64,000 bases of DNA from JBJMLO01 sp045805265. Lineage in GTDB: Bacteria; Actinomycetota; UBA4738; JACQTL01. The position numbers were made by a program, and so were the translations under genes. Below the pieces are notes generated by a model. The model searched no databases. It was not told where the DNA came from and saw nothing but the letters and a program-made list of their open reading frames with translations. Within the stretch, counting starts at the first letter, position 1; every line of letters starts with the position of its first letter. The DNA lies in the NCBI GenBank assembly GCA_045805265.1, contig JBJMLO010000030.1:186001-250000 (forward strand). Direction: 5' to 3'. Shown here in pieces: positions 36,697 to 44,818 of the stretch.

Positions 36697-38096
36697 GCGC
36701 CGCCCCCGACGGTCGCGGACCGCAGGGATTCAGCCAGCCGCTCGAGCCCATTCACCCTCGACGCCTTCACCAGGACCAGGTCGCCCTCGTGCGCGATCCG
36801 GCGCACCGCCTCGAGCGCCGCGTCGCGGTCCGGGACCTCGGTGACGTCCTCGCGGTCCATGCCCTCGCGCAGCGCCGCGCGGGCGATAGGACCGGCGTCG
36901 GGGCCCACCGCGATCAGCTCCTCGATGCCCAGCCGGGCGACCAGCTCGCCGACGTGGTCGTGCTCCTCGGCCGACGCTTCGCCCAGCTCCGCCATGCCTC
37001 CGAGCACCGCGACGCACCTGCCCCCCCGGGACATCCACCGCGCCGCCTTCAGCGCGGCCGCCATCGAGGCCGGGTTCGCGTTGTACGCGTCGTTCACCAC
37101 CCGCACGCCTCCCGCCGTGGTGAAGATCTCCATCCGCCACGCGGACACGTGCGCATCCGCGAGCGCTGCGGCGCACTCCCCCGGCGAGACCCCGAGCGCG
37201 ATCCCGCACGCCGCCGCAGCGAGCGCGTTCGGCACCATGTGCTCGCCGGGGACCGACAGCTCGACGCGTTCCCGGAGCCCGGCAGCGACCAGCGTGAAGG
37301 ATGCCCGAGCGTCGCGGTCGAGCTCCACGCCCTCCGCCCGGACGTCCGCCGCCCCGGACGTGCCGAACGTGAGGACGCGGGCGGGGGTCCGGGCCCGATA
37401 CCCCCATGCCACGGGGTCGTCGGCGTTCAGCACCGCCACGCCCTTCGGGGGCAGCGCCTCCACCAGCTCGGCCTTCGCGGTGACGATGTTCTCCCAGCTG
37501 CCGAACAGCCCGAGGTGGGCCATGCCGACGTTGGTGACGATCCCCGCGTGGGGGAGCGCCACCTCGCACAGCCCGGCGATCTGACCGATCCGCCGTGCCC
37601 CCATCTCGCAGACGAGCGCCTCGGTGCTCGGCGAGGCCGACAGCACGGTGAGCGGCAGGCCGACCTCGTTGTTGAACGACGCCGCGCTGGCCACCACCTC
37701 GAACCGCGCGCCCAGGACGGCCGCGGTGAAGTCCTTCGTGGAGGTCTTGCCGGTGGACCCGGTGATGCCGACGACCGTCGCCCGGAGGTGGCCGCGCTCG
37801 TCCCGCGCCAGGTCGAGCAGGGCGCGTCCCGGGTCGTCCACGACCACGAAGGAACGGTCAACCTGCTTGACCGGTTCCGATTCGTCAATCTGCTTGACCA
37901 TCGCCGCCGAGGCGCCGGCCGTGAACGCCGCGGCCACGTAGCGGTGGCCGTCCTCCGCCTCGCCGGCCCGCGCGACGAACAGCGCGCCGGGCTCGACCGC
38001 CCGGCTGTCCGTGGTGACGGAGGTCACCTCCACGTCGGGGCCGGCCACCCGTCCCCCCACCGCGGTGGCCACGTCGGACAGGCGGCGGGCCCTCAC
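36693..38096 (-). CDS. murF: UDP-MurNAc-tripeptide-D-Ala-D-Ala ligase
   Basis: Adds D-Ala-D-Ala to complete the pentapeptide; 467 residues. The ATP loop is VVGITGSTGKTSTKDF, the second domain has VTNVGMAHLGLFGSWENI, and NDAYNANPASM identifies MurF. In the N-terminal domain a short local duplication (VKQIDESEPVKQVD, DNA about 37855-37900) sits in a less GC-rich patch, between the MurF fold elements. The GTG at 38096 overlaps murE and the stop overlaps mraY, both GTGA. Confidence 0.96.
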   Translation of the reverse strand: MRARRLSDVATAVGGRVAGPDVEVTSVTTDSRAVEPGALFVARAGEAEDGHRYVAAAFTAGASAAMVKQIDESEPVKQVDRSFVVVDDPGRALLDLARDERGHLRATVVGITGSTGKTSTKDFTAAVLGARFEVVASAASFNNEVGLPLTVLSASPSTEALVCEMGARRIGQIAGLCEVALPHAGIVTNVGMAHLGLFGSWENIVTAKAELVEALPPKGVAVLNADDPVAWGYRARTPARVLTFGTSGAADVRAEGVELDRDARASFTLVAAGLRERVELSVPGEHMVPNALAAAACGIALGVSPGECAAALADAHVSAWRMEIFTTAGGVRVVNDAYNANPASMAAALKAARWMSRGGRCVAVLGGMAELGEASAEEHDHVGELVARLGIEELIAVGPDAGPIARAALREGMDREDVTEVPDRDAALEAVRRIAHEGDLVLVKASRVNGLERLAESLRSATVGGGA

Positions 38097-39724
38097 GGCC
38101 GTCCTCCGGCAGCGGCGCCCAGCAGCGCGCGCAGCTCCTCCGCCGCCACGACCCGGTCGTCGAACGGCACCGTCCGGTCCGCGAACTCCTGGCCGGTCTC
38201 GTGCCCCTTGCCGGCGATCACCACGACGTCGCCCCGCCGGGCCTCGCCCACGGCCATCGCGATGGCGGCGCGGCGGTCCGGCTCGACGACGTACCGTCCC
38301 CCGCCCCGGCGGGCCCCGGGCTCGATCTCCCCGATGATGGCCAGCGGGTCCTCGGACCGCGGGTTGTCGCTGGTCACGATGGTGAGGTCCGCCAGGCGCG
38401 TGCAGGCCTCCCCCATCAACGGGCGCTTCCCGCGGTCCCGGTCGCCTCCGCACCCGAACGCCACCACGACCCGCCCACCGCCCTCCGCGGCGAGCGGCCG
38501 GGCCGCCCGCAGCACGTTCTCCAGGCTGTCGGGGGTGTGCGCGTAGTCCACGACCACCAGGAAGCCCTGCCCCTCCTCGACGGGCTCCAGCCGGCCCGGG
38601 ACGCCGGGCAGGGCGCCGATCCCGGCGGCGCACGTCGCGGGGTCGATCCCGATCAGGCCCCCGGCGGTGACCGCCGACAGGCAGTTCGAGACGTTGTACA
38701 GCCCCCGGAGCCGCGATCGCACCTCGACGTCGCCCACACGGAACGAGAGCCCCTGGGCGTCGGTGGCCACGCCGGTGGCCCGCACGTCCGCGCCGTCCTC
38801 GAGCCCGTAGGAGGTCATCGGGATCATCGCCCCCAGCAGACGACGGCCGTCCGGCGAGTCCCAGTTCGTGGCGCCGTGCTCCGCGAGCTCGGGCGTGAAC
38901 AGCTTGGCCTTCGCGCCGAAGTACTCCTCCAGCGTGCCGTGGTAGTCGAGGTGGTCCTGGGTGAGGTTCGTGAACACCGCGCACGCGTACCGCACCCCAC
39001 CCACCCGGTGCTGGTCGAGCCCGTGGGAGGACACCTCCATGGCCACCGCCTGCACGCCGTGGTCCGCCATGCGCGCCAGCAGCCGGTGGAGGTCCGGGGC
39101 CTCCGGCGTCGTGCGGGGGAAGGGCTCGGGCCGGCCGTCGACGCGGACCCCGGTGGTGCCGATGACGCCGGGCGCGAGCCCTGCAGCCCGGAAGACCGAC
39201 TCCAGAAGGTACGTCGTGGTGGTCTTCCCGTTCGTGCCGGTGATGCCGACGACGGTCATCCGATCGGCCGGGCGGCCGTAGAACTCCGCGGAGATCGGGC
39301 CCATCGCGGCACGCACCGAGGGCACCACGACCTGCGCACACTCCACCGGCAGGCGGCGCTCGACGACGACGGCCACCGCGCCGGCCCGCTCGGCGGCCTC
39401 GGCGAAGTCGTGGCCGTCGGCCTTCGTACCGGGGACCGCGAAGAACAGGGCCCCCGGCTCGACGTCGGCGGAGCGATACACGACCGACGCGACCCCGACG
39501 GCGGGGTCGCCGAGGACCTGCGCGCCCGGGGTCGACCGGAGCAGGTCGGCCAGGGCCCGCGGGGCGTCTCGAACCGAGGGCGTCTGTGACAAGGGCGTGG
39601 CGTGGTCGGGATCGGGGGTTCCGTCGATCGGCCCCTCCGGCCGCGGGCCGCGCGGGGAGGCCGGGACGCCGCCCGAGTCTAGCATCGGCCCCATTCCGGC
39701 TCCCTCCCCGAGAGCGGCTGGCAC
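38093..39724 (-). CDS. murE: UDP-MurNAc-L-Ala-D-Glu-meso-DAP ligase
   Basis: Adds meso-diaminopimelate to the peptidoglycan stem; 543 residues with a variable N-terminal tail of about 50. The ATP loop is GITGTNGKTTTTYL, the catalytic Lys region is YFGAKAKLF, and the substrate-selecting motif DNPRSEDP has the Arg that picks meso-DAP over lysine. This predicts a DAP-type wall. The GTG at 39724 is 6 bp after the ftsI stop. Internal starts would trim the unconserved tail only. Confidence 0.95.
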   Translation of the reverse strand: MPAALGEGAGMGPMLDSGGVPASPRGPRPEGPIDGTPDPDHATPLSQTPSVRDAPRALADLLRSTPGAQVLGDPAVGVASVVYRSADVEPGALFFAVPGTKADGHDFAEAAERAGAVAVVVERRLPVECAQVVVPSVRAAMGPISAEFYGRPADRMTVVGITGTNGKTTTTYLLESVFRAAGLAPGVIGTTGVRVDGRPEPFPRTTPEAPDLHRLLARMADHGVQAVAMEVSSHGLDQHRVGGVRYACAVFTNLTQDHLDYHGTLEEYFGAKAKLFTPELAEHGATNWDSPDGRRLLGAMIPMTSYGLEDGADVRATGVATDAQGLSFRVGDVEVRSRLRGLYNVSNCLSAVTAGGLIGIDPATCAAGIGALPGVPGRLEPVEEGQGFLVVVDYAHTPDSLENVLRAARPLAAEGGGRVVVAFGCGGDRDRGKRPLMGEACTRLADLTIVTSDNPRSEDPLAIIGEIEPGARRGGGRYVVEPDRRAAIAMAVGEARRGDVVVIAGKGHETGQEFADRTVPFDDRVVAAEELRALLGAAAGGRP

Positions 39725-39730
39725 GACGGC

Positions 39731-41464
39731 TCACCCCGTCCCGGATGCGGCGCGGGGCGGGAGGGGCGGGCGCGGTGCCGGGGCGATGCGGAGGCGGGCC
39801 AGCGCGTACCGGCCGACCTCCCGGAACAGCGGGGCGGCGGCCAGGGCGCCGTACTCCGTGACGGGACGGTCGATAATCGCGGCGATCACCAGTTGGGGAT
39901 CCGATGCCGGCAGGAACCCGATGAACGACGCGATGTACTGGTTCGTGTAGCCGCCGCCGCCCGCCTTCGGGATCTGGGCGGTCCCGGTCTTGCCGGCGAC
40001 CCAGTAGCCGGGGATCTGCGCGCGGGTCCCGGTTCCGGCGTCCACCGCGTACGCCAGGATCCGGGCGACCACGTTCGCGGTTCCTTCCGACACCGCCCGC
40101 CTGGTCGCCGGGGCCGGCGCGGGGTGGAACTTCCCGTCGCCGTCGACCATCCCGCGCACCAGCCGGGGCTGGATCCACACGCCGTGGTTGGCCACCGCCG
40201 CGAACACCGAGATCATCTGGATGGGGGTCACGGCGACGCCCTGTCCGACCGGGATCGTGCCCATGCTCGCGGACGTCCAGTCACCGACCGGCGGCAGGAT
40301 GCCGTCCTGCTCCCCGGGGAAGCCGATCCCCGTGGGCCGCCCCAGTCCGAACCGGTCCAGGTACAGGGCCATCCGGTACTCCCCCAGCCGTTCGGCGAGC
40401 TTGATGGTCCCCACGTTGCTGGACTGGGCGATCACGTCGGCGATCGTCATCGGCTCCACGGGGTGGGGATGCGCGTCGTGGAACACGCACTCGGGGCAGT
40501 GCTGGGGGTCCAGCGCGATGTGGTCCGGGACGGACATTCGCTCGTCGAGGCCGACGACGCCCTCCTGGACCGCGGCCGACGCCGTGACGACCTTGTTGAC
40601 CGATCCCGGCTCGTACACAGAAGCGATGGCCGGGTTCTGCAGGCGGGCGGACGGGTAGTCGCCGAAGTGCTGGGGGTCGAAGCTCGGGGAGGTCGCCATG
40701 GCCAGGACGTCGCCGGTGTGGGGGTCCATGACGATGACCGTGCCGCCCCGGGCGTGGTTCCTGCGCACGGTGTCGGCCAGCGCCAGCTGGACCCGGTACT
40801 GGATCTCGCGGTCGATCGTGGTGACGACGTCCTCGCCGGGAACGGGGGGGACGTCGCTGTTCACCCCCTGGGGGATCAGGTGGCCGTCCGGGTCGATCTC
40901 CTCCACCCGGCGTCCCGGCCGCCCGGCCAGCTCCTGCTGATACTGGAACTCCAGGCCCGCCAGCCCCGAACCGTCGACGCCGACGAAGCCGAGCACCTGC
41001 GGCGCCATGGCTCCGTTCGGGTAGTAGCGCTTGGTGTCGTCGAGGAACCCGATCCCCGGGAGGTTCAGCTTCCGGATGCGGTCGGCCACCCCCGTGTCGA
41101 CCTGCCGCGCGAGGTACACGAACGTCCGGTTCCGGGAACGGAGCTCGGCGGCCAGGTCAGGAGCCTTCCGGTGGAGGAGCGGAGCGAGCTTGCCGGCCAC
41201 CCCGTCCGGGTCCCGCACGAGTGTCGGGTCGGCGTAGACGTCGGCCGCGTCGAGCGACATGGCCAGCTCGCCGCCGTCGCGGTCGAGGATGGATCCCCGG
41301 CCCGCCGGGAGGTCGATCTTGCGAAGGCGCTGCTGGGCGGCGAGCGCGGCGAGCGCCCCGGCGTCCCGGACCTGCAGGAACCCCAGCCGGACGACGATCC
41401 CCGACAGGGCGAGGGCCAGCACCACGAGCAGCGCACCGATGCGTCCGAGGGGCGGCCGGCTCAC
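39731..41464 (-). CDS. ftsI: Septal penicillin-binding protein 3 (FtsI), class B transpeptidase
   Basis: Cross-links peptidoglycan at the septum; 577 residues. One N-terminal membrane anchor (LLVVLALALSGIVVRLGF) is followed by the pedestal domain (AGRGSILDRDGGELA). The transpeptidase domain has the SxxK serine in YEPGSVNK, SxN as QSSNVGT and the KTGT box in VAGKTGTAQ. The protein stops soon after, without PASTA domains. The GTG at 41464 overlaps the ftsL stop. It works with FtsW, coded further along the same operon. Confidence 0.95.
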   Translation of the reverse strand: MSRPPLGRIGALLVVLALALSGIVVRLGFLQVRDAGALAALAAQQRLRKIDLPAGRGSILDRDGGELAMSLDAADVYADPTLVRDPDGVAGKLAPLLHRKAPDLAAELRSRNRTFVYLARQVDTGVADRIRKLNLPGIGFLDDTKRYYPNGAMAPQVLGFVGVDGSGLAGLEFQYQQELAGRPGRRVEEIDPDGHLIPQGVNSDVPPVPGEDVVTTIDREIQYRVQLALADTVRRNHARGGTVIVMDPHTGDVLAMATSPSFDPQHFGDYPSARLQNPAIASVYEPGSVNKVVTASAAVQEGVVGLDERMSVPDHIALDPQHCPECVFHDAHPHPVEPMTIADVIAQSSNVGTIKLAERLGEYRMALYLDRFGLGRPTGIGFPGEQDGILPPVGDWTSASMGTIPVGQGVAVTPIQMISVFAAVANHGVWIQPRLVRGMVDGDGKFHPAPAPATRRAVSEGTANVVARILAYAVDAGTGTRAQIPGYWVAGKTGTAQIPKAGGGGYTNQYIASFIGFLPASDPQLVIAAIIDRPVTEYGALAAAPLFREVGRYALARLRIAPAPRPPLPPRAASGTG

Positions 41465-42078
41465 CCCTCGCCTCCCGCCGGCCGGTGATCGGTCGGTGGA
41501 AGGTGGTCGGCGCCGCCGCCGGGCAGGGACCCCTGCACGTGGATGACCTGCACCGCGCCGGGGTCGGGAAGGTGGAGCCCGCGGCGACGGGCGGCCGCCG
41601 CGATGCGGCCCGGCGCCGAGAGCCGGGCGAGGTCGAGCTGCTTCCGGTCCGCCTCCTGCGACAGCCGGTCGAGCCGGTGGTTCAGGTCGTCCAGGCGGAA
41701 CGAGGACTGCGAGACCATCGCGTTCAGCGTGGTCAGGCCCAGCACCAGGGCGCCGATCACGAGGCCGGAGAGCACGAGGAACGAGAGGGAATGGCGCCGC
41801 GCCCGGTGCGGGGAGGGCACCGGGCGCGGCGCCTGCCGAGAACGACGGGGGGGGTTCCGTCGCACCGGAAGCGTGGAGGGTGCGGCGCGGGCCCTGGCCG
41901 GAACGCTCGACCGGGCGGGAGCCGTGCGGGCCCTGGCCGGTGAGCCCGCTCGAGCGGATGCGCCCCGGGACCCGGACGGCGCGGTGACCCGCGCGGATGC
42001 GGCGGCCCGCTTCCCCGCCCGCTGTGGAGCGCCTCGCGGTGAGGCCGCCTCCCGCACGGTCCGGGGGGCGGCGCTCAC
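41461..42078 (-). CDS. ftsL: FtsL-like septum-formation protein
   Basis: Small bitopic divisome protein, 205 residues. The first 90 residues are Ala/Arg/Pro-rich and unconserved. One transmembrane helix (LSFLVLSGLVIGALVLGL) follows, then a leucine-zipper-like coiled coil (LDDLNHRLDRLSQEADRKQL) and a Pro-rich tail. Sequence conservation in FtsL is low, so the call rests on size, topology and its place between rsmH and ftsI. Both ends are GTGA overlaps. Confidence 0.8.
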   Translation of the reverse strand: MSAAPRTVREAASPRGAPQRAGKRAAASARVTAPSGSRGASARAGSPARARTAPARSSVPARARAAPSTLPVRRNPPRRSRQAPRPVPSPHRARRHSLSFLVLSGLVIGALVLGLTTLNAMVSQSSFRLDDLNHRLDRLSQEADRKQLDLARLSAPGRIAAAARRRGLHLPDPGAVQVIHVQGSLPGGGADHLPPTDHRPAGGEG

Positions 42079-43010
42079 CGCTCGCGCCTTTCGGACGATC
42101 CGGCGGGGAAGTGGGGGGAGGCTTCCGGATCGACCTTCTCTGCGGCCCGGAGCTTGGCGCTCCGGGACCTCGGGTTGCGCGCGACCTCGTCCTCCGAAGC
42201 GGCCAGCGGCCGCTTCGTGAGCGCGCGGAGGGTGGGCTCGCCCCGCAGGAACCGCTTCACCTCGCGGTCCTCGAGCGAGTGGTAGGACAGGACGACCACG
42301 CGGCCACCGGGAGCGAGGACGCTCGCCGCCCAGGGCAGGGAGGTGGTGAGCTCCTCGATCTCCCGGTTGACCGCGATCCGGAGCGCCTGGAACGTGCGGC
42401 GGGCGGGATGCGCCCGGCCGGGTCGACGTCCCAGCGCTCCGGCGACCACGCCGGCGAGCTCGCCGGTGGTCTCGATGCGGCCGCGCTGCCGGGCCCGGAC
42501 GATGGCCCGCGCGACGCGCCGCGACTGCCGTTCCTCGCCGTAGGTGAAGACCAGGTCGGCGAGCTGCTCCTCGGGCAGGTCGTTCACCAGGTCGGCCGCC
42601 GTGGGGCCCGGCCCCGAGGGGTCCATCCGCATGTCGAGCGGCCCCTCCGTCCGGTAGCCGAACCCCCGCTCGTCGACGTCGAGCTGCATCGAGGACACCC
42701 CGAGGTCGAACAGCACGCCGTCCGCCTGGCCCGGCCCGACGACCTCCGCCGGCGCGTCGGAGAAGGTGCCGGCCACCGGACGGAACCGGTCGCCGAACCG
42801 GCCGAGCCGCTCCTCGGCCATGGCCAGCGCCGCGGGGTCGCGGTCCACGCCAACCAGGAGCCCGACGCCCGCCTCGAGCAGGGCCTCGGCGTGGCCGCCT
42901 CCGCCGACGGTCATGTCCACGACCGTCCGCGCGCGTCCCAGGAGCTCCACGACCTCCGCAACCATGACCGGCTCGTGCCTCCGCTCGTCTGATTCTCCCG
43001 GCTCCGCCAC
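42075..43010 (-). CDS. rsmH: 16S rRNA (cytosine-1402-N4)-methyltransferase
   Basis: SAM-dependent methyltransferase that modifies 16S rRNA C1402; 311 residues. HEPVMVAEVVELL, VDMTVGGGGHAEALL (SAM site), FDLGVSSMQLDV and VLSYHSLEDREVKRF are the diagnostic blocks. The GTG at 43010 lies 7 bp after a small membrane-protein gene instead of directly after mraZ. Confidence 0.96.
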   Translation of the reverse strand: MAEPGESDERRHEPVMVAEVVELLGRARTVVDMTVGGGGHAEALLEAGVGLLVGVDRDPAALAMAEERLGRFGDRFRPVAGTFSDAPAEVVGPGQADGVLFDLGVSSMQLDVDERGFGYRTEGPLDMRMDPSGPGPTAADLVNDLPEEQLADLVFTYGEERQSRRVARAIVRARQRGRIETTGELAGVVAGALGRRPGRAHPARRTFQALRIAVNREIEELTTSLPWAASVLAPGGRVVVLSYHSLEDREVKRFLRGEPTLRALTKRPLAASEDEVARNPRSRSAKLRAAEKVDPEASPHFPAGSSERRER

Positions 43011-43017
43011 GACTTCC

Positions 43018-43281
43018 TCAGGCCAGCACCCGCACCACCAGCAGCCCGAGCCCCACGAACAGCGAGAGGGCCAGCGCCATCAGTCCCATCAGATAGAAGC
43101 TCTGGCCGATCTCCCGGGACAGGGCGACCTCGCCGCCCGTCACCAGGGTGTCTGGCCCCAGGCGGATCACGCCGGGGCGGGGCTCGGCCGGCCCGGCCGG
43201 GGGCGATGGTTCGATCCGCCACAGGGACGGCTGAAATCCCACCACCCGCACCGACTCCGGCCAGTCCGCCTCCAGGCTCAC
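43018..43281 (-). CDS. Small membrane protein between mraZ and rsmH
   Basis: An 87-residue protein of no family I recognise. About 60 polar residues (VSLEADWPESVRVVGFQPSL and a Pro-rich stretch) are followed by one C-terminal transmembrane helix (YLMGLMALALSLFVGLGLLV) and three to five residues after it, a tail-anchored layout. The GTG at 43281 overlaps the mraZ stop as GTGA, and the stop is 7 bp before rsmH, so it is fully embedded in the operon. This argues that it is a real gene. A divisome or wall-synthesis role is plausible from position only. Confidence 0.72.
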   Translation of the reverse strand: MSLEADWPESVRVVGFQPSLWRIEPSPPAGPAEPRPGVIRLGPDTLVTGGEVALSREIGQSFYLMGLMALALSLFVGLGLLVVRVLA

Positions 43282-43715
43282 GCGTGCCTCCCTCCCGGCG
43301 AGATGGCCCCCGTCTGGTAGGCCCCGCCGAACTGTTCCGAGTACCGCTCCCACGCGGCCCGGTCCCACACCTCCATGCGGTCCCGCACACCGAGCACCAC
43401 GGCCTCCCGGCCGATGCCGGCGAGCTGGCGCAGCCGGATGGGGACCGTCAGCCGGCCCTGCCCGTCGAGGGAGATCCCCTCGGCCGACCCGAAGAAGATC
43501 CGCGAGTACGCGCGGCCCTCCGGGGTCGGCAGCGACTCCGCGTCGATCTGCGCGCTCACCCGCTCCCAGACGGACTGCGGGAACACCCACAGGCAGCCGT
43601 CCTGGCCGAGCGTGAGGACGGCACCGTCGGACAGGACCTCGCGAAAACGTGCGGGCAGCGAGATCCTCCCCTTGCCGTCCAGCTGATAGCTGTGGGTGCC
43701 GAGTAGATCGGCCAC
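43278..43715 (-). CDS. mraZ: Transcriptional regulator MraZ
   Basis: DNA-binding protein of the AbrB-like SpoVT fold that represses its own division operon; 145 residues with two repeats. GTHSYQLDGKGRISLPARF is the first and SLDGQGRLTVPIRL the second DxKGR-type motif. The GTG at 43715 with GGGGAG upstream is preferred to an ATG 33 bp earlier, because the fold begins exactly there. Four GTGG direct repeats upstream are its likely operator. It is the first gene of the division and cell-wall cluster. Confidence 0.95.
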   Translation of the reverse strand: MADLLGTHSYQLDGKGRISLPARFREVLSDGAVLTLGQDGCLWVFPQSVWERVSAQIDAESLPTPEGRAYSRIFFGSAEGISLDGQGRLTVPIRLRQLAGIGREAVVLGVRDRMEVWDRAAWERYSEQFGGAYQTGAISPGGRHA

Positions 43716-43733
43716 GCCCACTCCCCTTCTCCT

Positions 43734-43769
43734 CCACTTAGGCGCCACTTTCTACCACTGGCACTCCAC
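43734..43769 (-). promoter_or_regulatory. MraZ-binding repeats
   Basis: On the minus strand four GTGG direct repeats occur at 43766-43769, 43755-43758, 43745-43748 and 43734-43737, spaced 11, 10 and 11 bp. Regular GTGG/TGGG repeats one helical turn apart, just upstream of mraZ, are the known target of MraZ. They lie between the promoter region and the ribosome-binding site. Confidence 0.75.
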
Positions 43770-43783
43770 GAGCGCAAGACGGA

Positions 43784-43825
43784 ACTGGTAAAAAGCGTGC
43801 GAGGAGTGCGCGACTGTCAACCAGT
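43784..43825 (-). promoter_or_regulatory. Probable promoter region of the mraZ operon
   Basis: A perfect TTGACA is at 43815-43820 on the minus strand, about 100 nt upstream of mraZ. No convincing -10 stands 16-18 bp downstream; CGCTTT is there. The region is flanked by an inverted repeat ACTGGT (43784-43789) and ACCAGT (43820-43825). Confidence 0.4.
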
Positions 43826-43875
43826 GTGACCGGGTTCGGGGGCGGCGACGACCGTGGGGCGGTGCGCCGAGGGGC

Positions 43876-44319
43876 TCAGCCGCAGACGGGCCTGCCGGCG
43901 TGCCCGAGGGGTGACCGGGTGAGCGCCACGGCCTGCCCGGCCGCCGTCCGCAGCAGCGCCGAGTCGGACGACTGCAGCGCGATGGTGGCGGGTACCACCG
44001 GCCGGGACAGCCGGCGGCCCACGACCGCCAGCGCCCGGCCGTCGGTGGGCACCCAGAAGGCGCCGTCGAAGTCCACCGCGCCGACGAACCCGCACGGGAT
44101 CGTGACCTCCACCGGATAGGCCCGCCCCGGCTCCGCTGGACCCGACGTGGGCGTGACGTCCACTGTGGCGACCGGCGTCGAGCGCCCCGAGGCGGCGAGC
44201 ACGTCCCGGAGCTCCTTCGGGGGGCCGGCGGTGAGCGTGTTCAGCAGGTAGGTCCCGCCCACGGCCAGCGCCACGACGCCGACCGCGACGAGCCTGCCGG
44301 AGAACGATCGGATCGCCAT
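43876..44319 (-). CDS. Membrane-anchored or secreted protein of unknown function
   Basis: A 147-residue protein with an N-terminal hydrophobic segment (LVAVGVVALAVGGTYLL), likely an uncleaved anchor or signal peptide. The rest is an extracytoplasmic beta-rich region. It has two cysteines, in IPCGFVGAVDFDG and at the penultimate C-terminal position, that could form a disulfide. No family recognised. It lies 16 bp after the HNH gene on the same strand and ends 60 bp before the mraZ promoter region. Confidence 0.65.
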   Translation of the reverse strand: MAIRSFSGRLVAVGVVALAVGGTYLLNTLTAGPPKELRDVLAASGRSTPVATVDVTPTSGPAEPGRAYPVEVTIPCGFVGAVDFDGAFWVPTDGRALAVVGRRLSRPVVPATIALQSSDSALLRTAAGQAVALTRSPLGHAGRPVCG

Positions 44320-44335
44320 CGCGACACCCGGCCGC

Positions 44336-44818
44336 TCAGGCCAGGTAGGGCTCCCACTCCGGCTCGGGCCGGCCGAGCGCCAGCCGGAAGGTGTCCGACG
44401 GCGCGAACGGGAGCCGGGCCAGCCGGAACCCCACCTCGGAGTGCAGCCGGTTCTCCTTCTTGGAGTTGCACCGGCGGCACGCCGCGACGACGTTGTCCCA
44501 GGTGTGGGTCCCGCCGCGGGACCTCGGGATGACGTGGTCGACGTTCTCGGCCGCCCGGCCGCAGTACTGGCACGCCCAGCCGTCGCGGGCGAACACGGCG
44601 CGGCGCGTCAGCGCCGCGTGGGCCCGGTACGGGATCCGCACGAAGTAGCGCAGCCGGACGACGGAGGGGGCTGGCATCGTCAGCCGCTCGGCCCGGAAGA
44701 CCACGCCGTTGGATGCGAGCATCTCGGCCTTGTCCTTGAGCACGAGGACAACAGCCCGCCGCGCGGGGACCACGGCGAGCGGCTGATCGGTCGCATTGAG
44801 GACGAGTGCTCGAGCCAT
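44336..44818 (-). CDS. HNH endonuclease-domain protein
   Basis: A 160-residue protein with a C-terminal HNH nuclease fold. An N-terminal beta-rich part (LVLNATDQPLAVVPARRAV) precedes a zinc-type HNH motif: CQYCG, then ENVDHVIPRSRGG, then WDNVVAACRRCNSKK. This small family is widespread as a stand-alone chromosomal gene in actinobacteria and cyanobacteria; its target is unknown. The ATG at 44818 is chosen as the start of the conserved part; the open frame upstream has no conserved content. No toxin-antitoxin or phage genes are adjacent. Confidence 0.85.
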   Translation of the reverse strand: MARALVLNATDQPLAVVPARRAVVLVLKDKAEMLASNGVVFRAERLTMPAPSVVRLRYFVRIPYRAHAALTRRAVFARDGWACQYCGRAAENVDHVIPRSRGGTHTWDNVVAACRRCNSKKENRLHSEVGFRLARLPFAPSDTFRLALGRPEPEWEPYLA

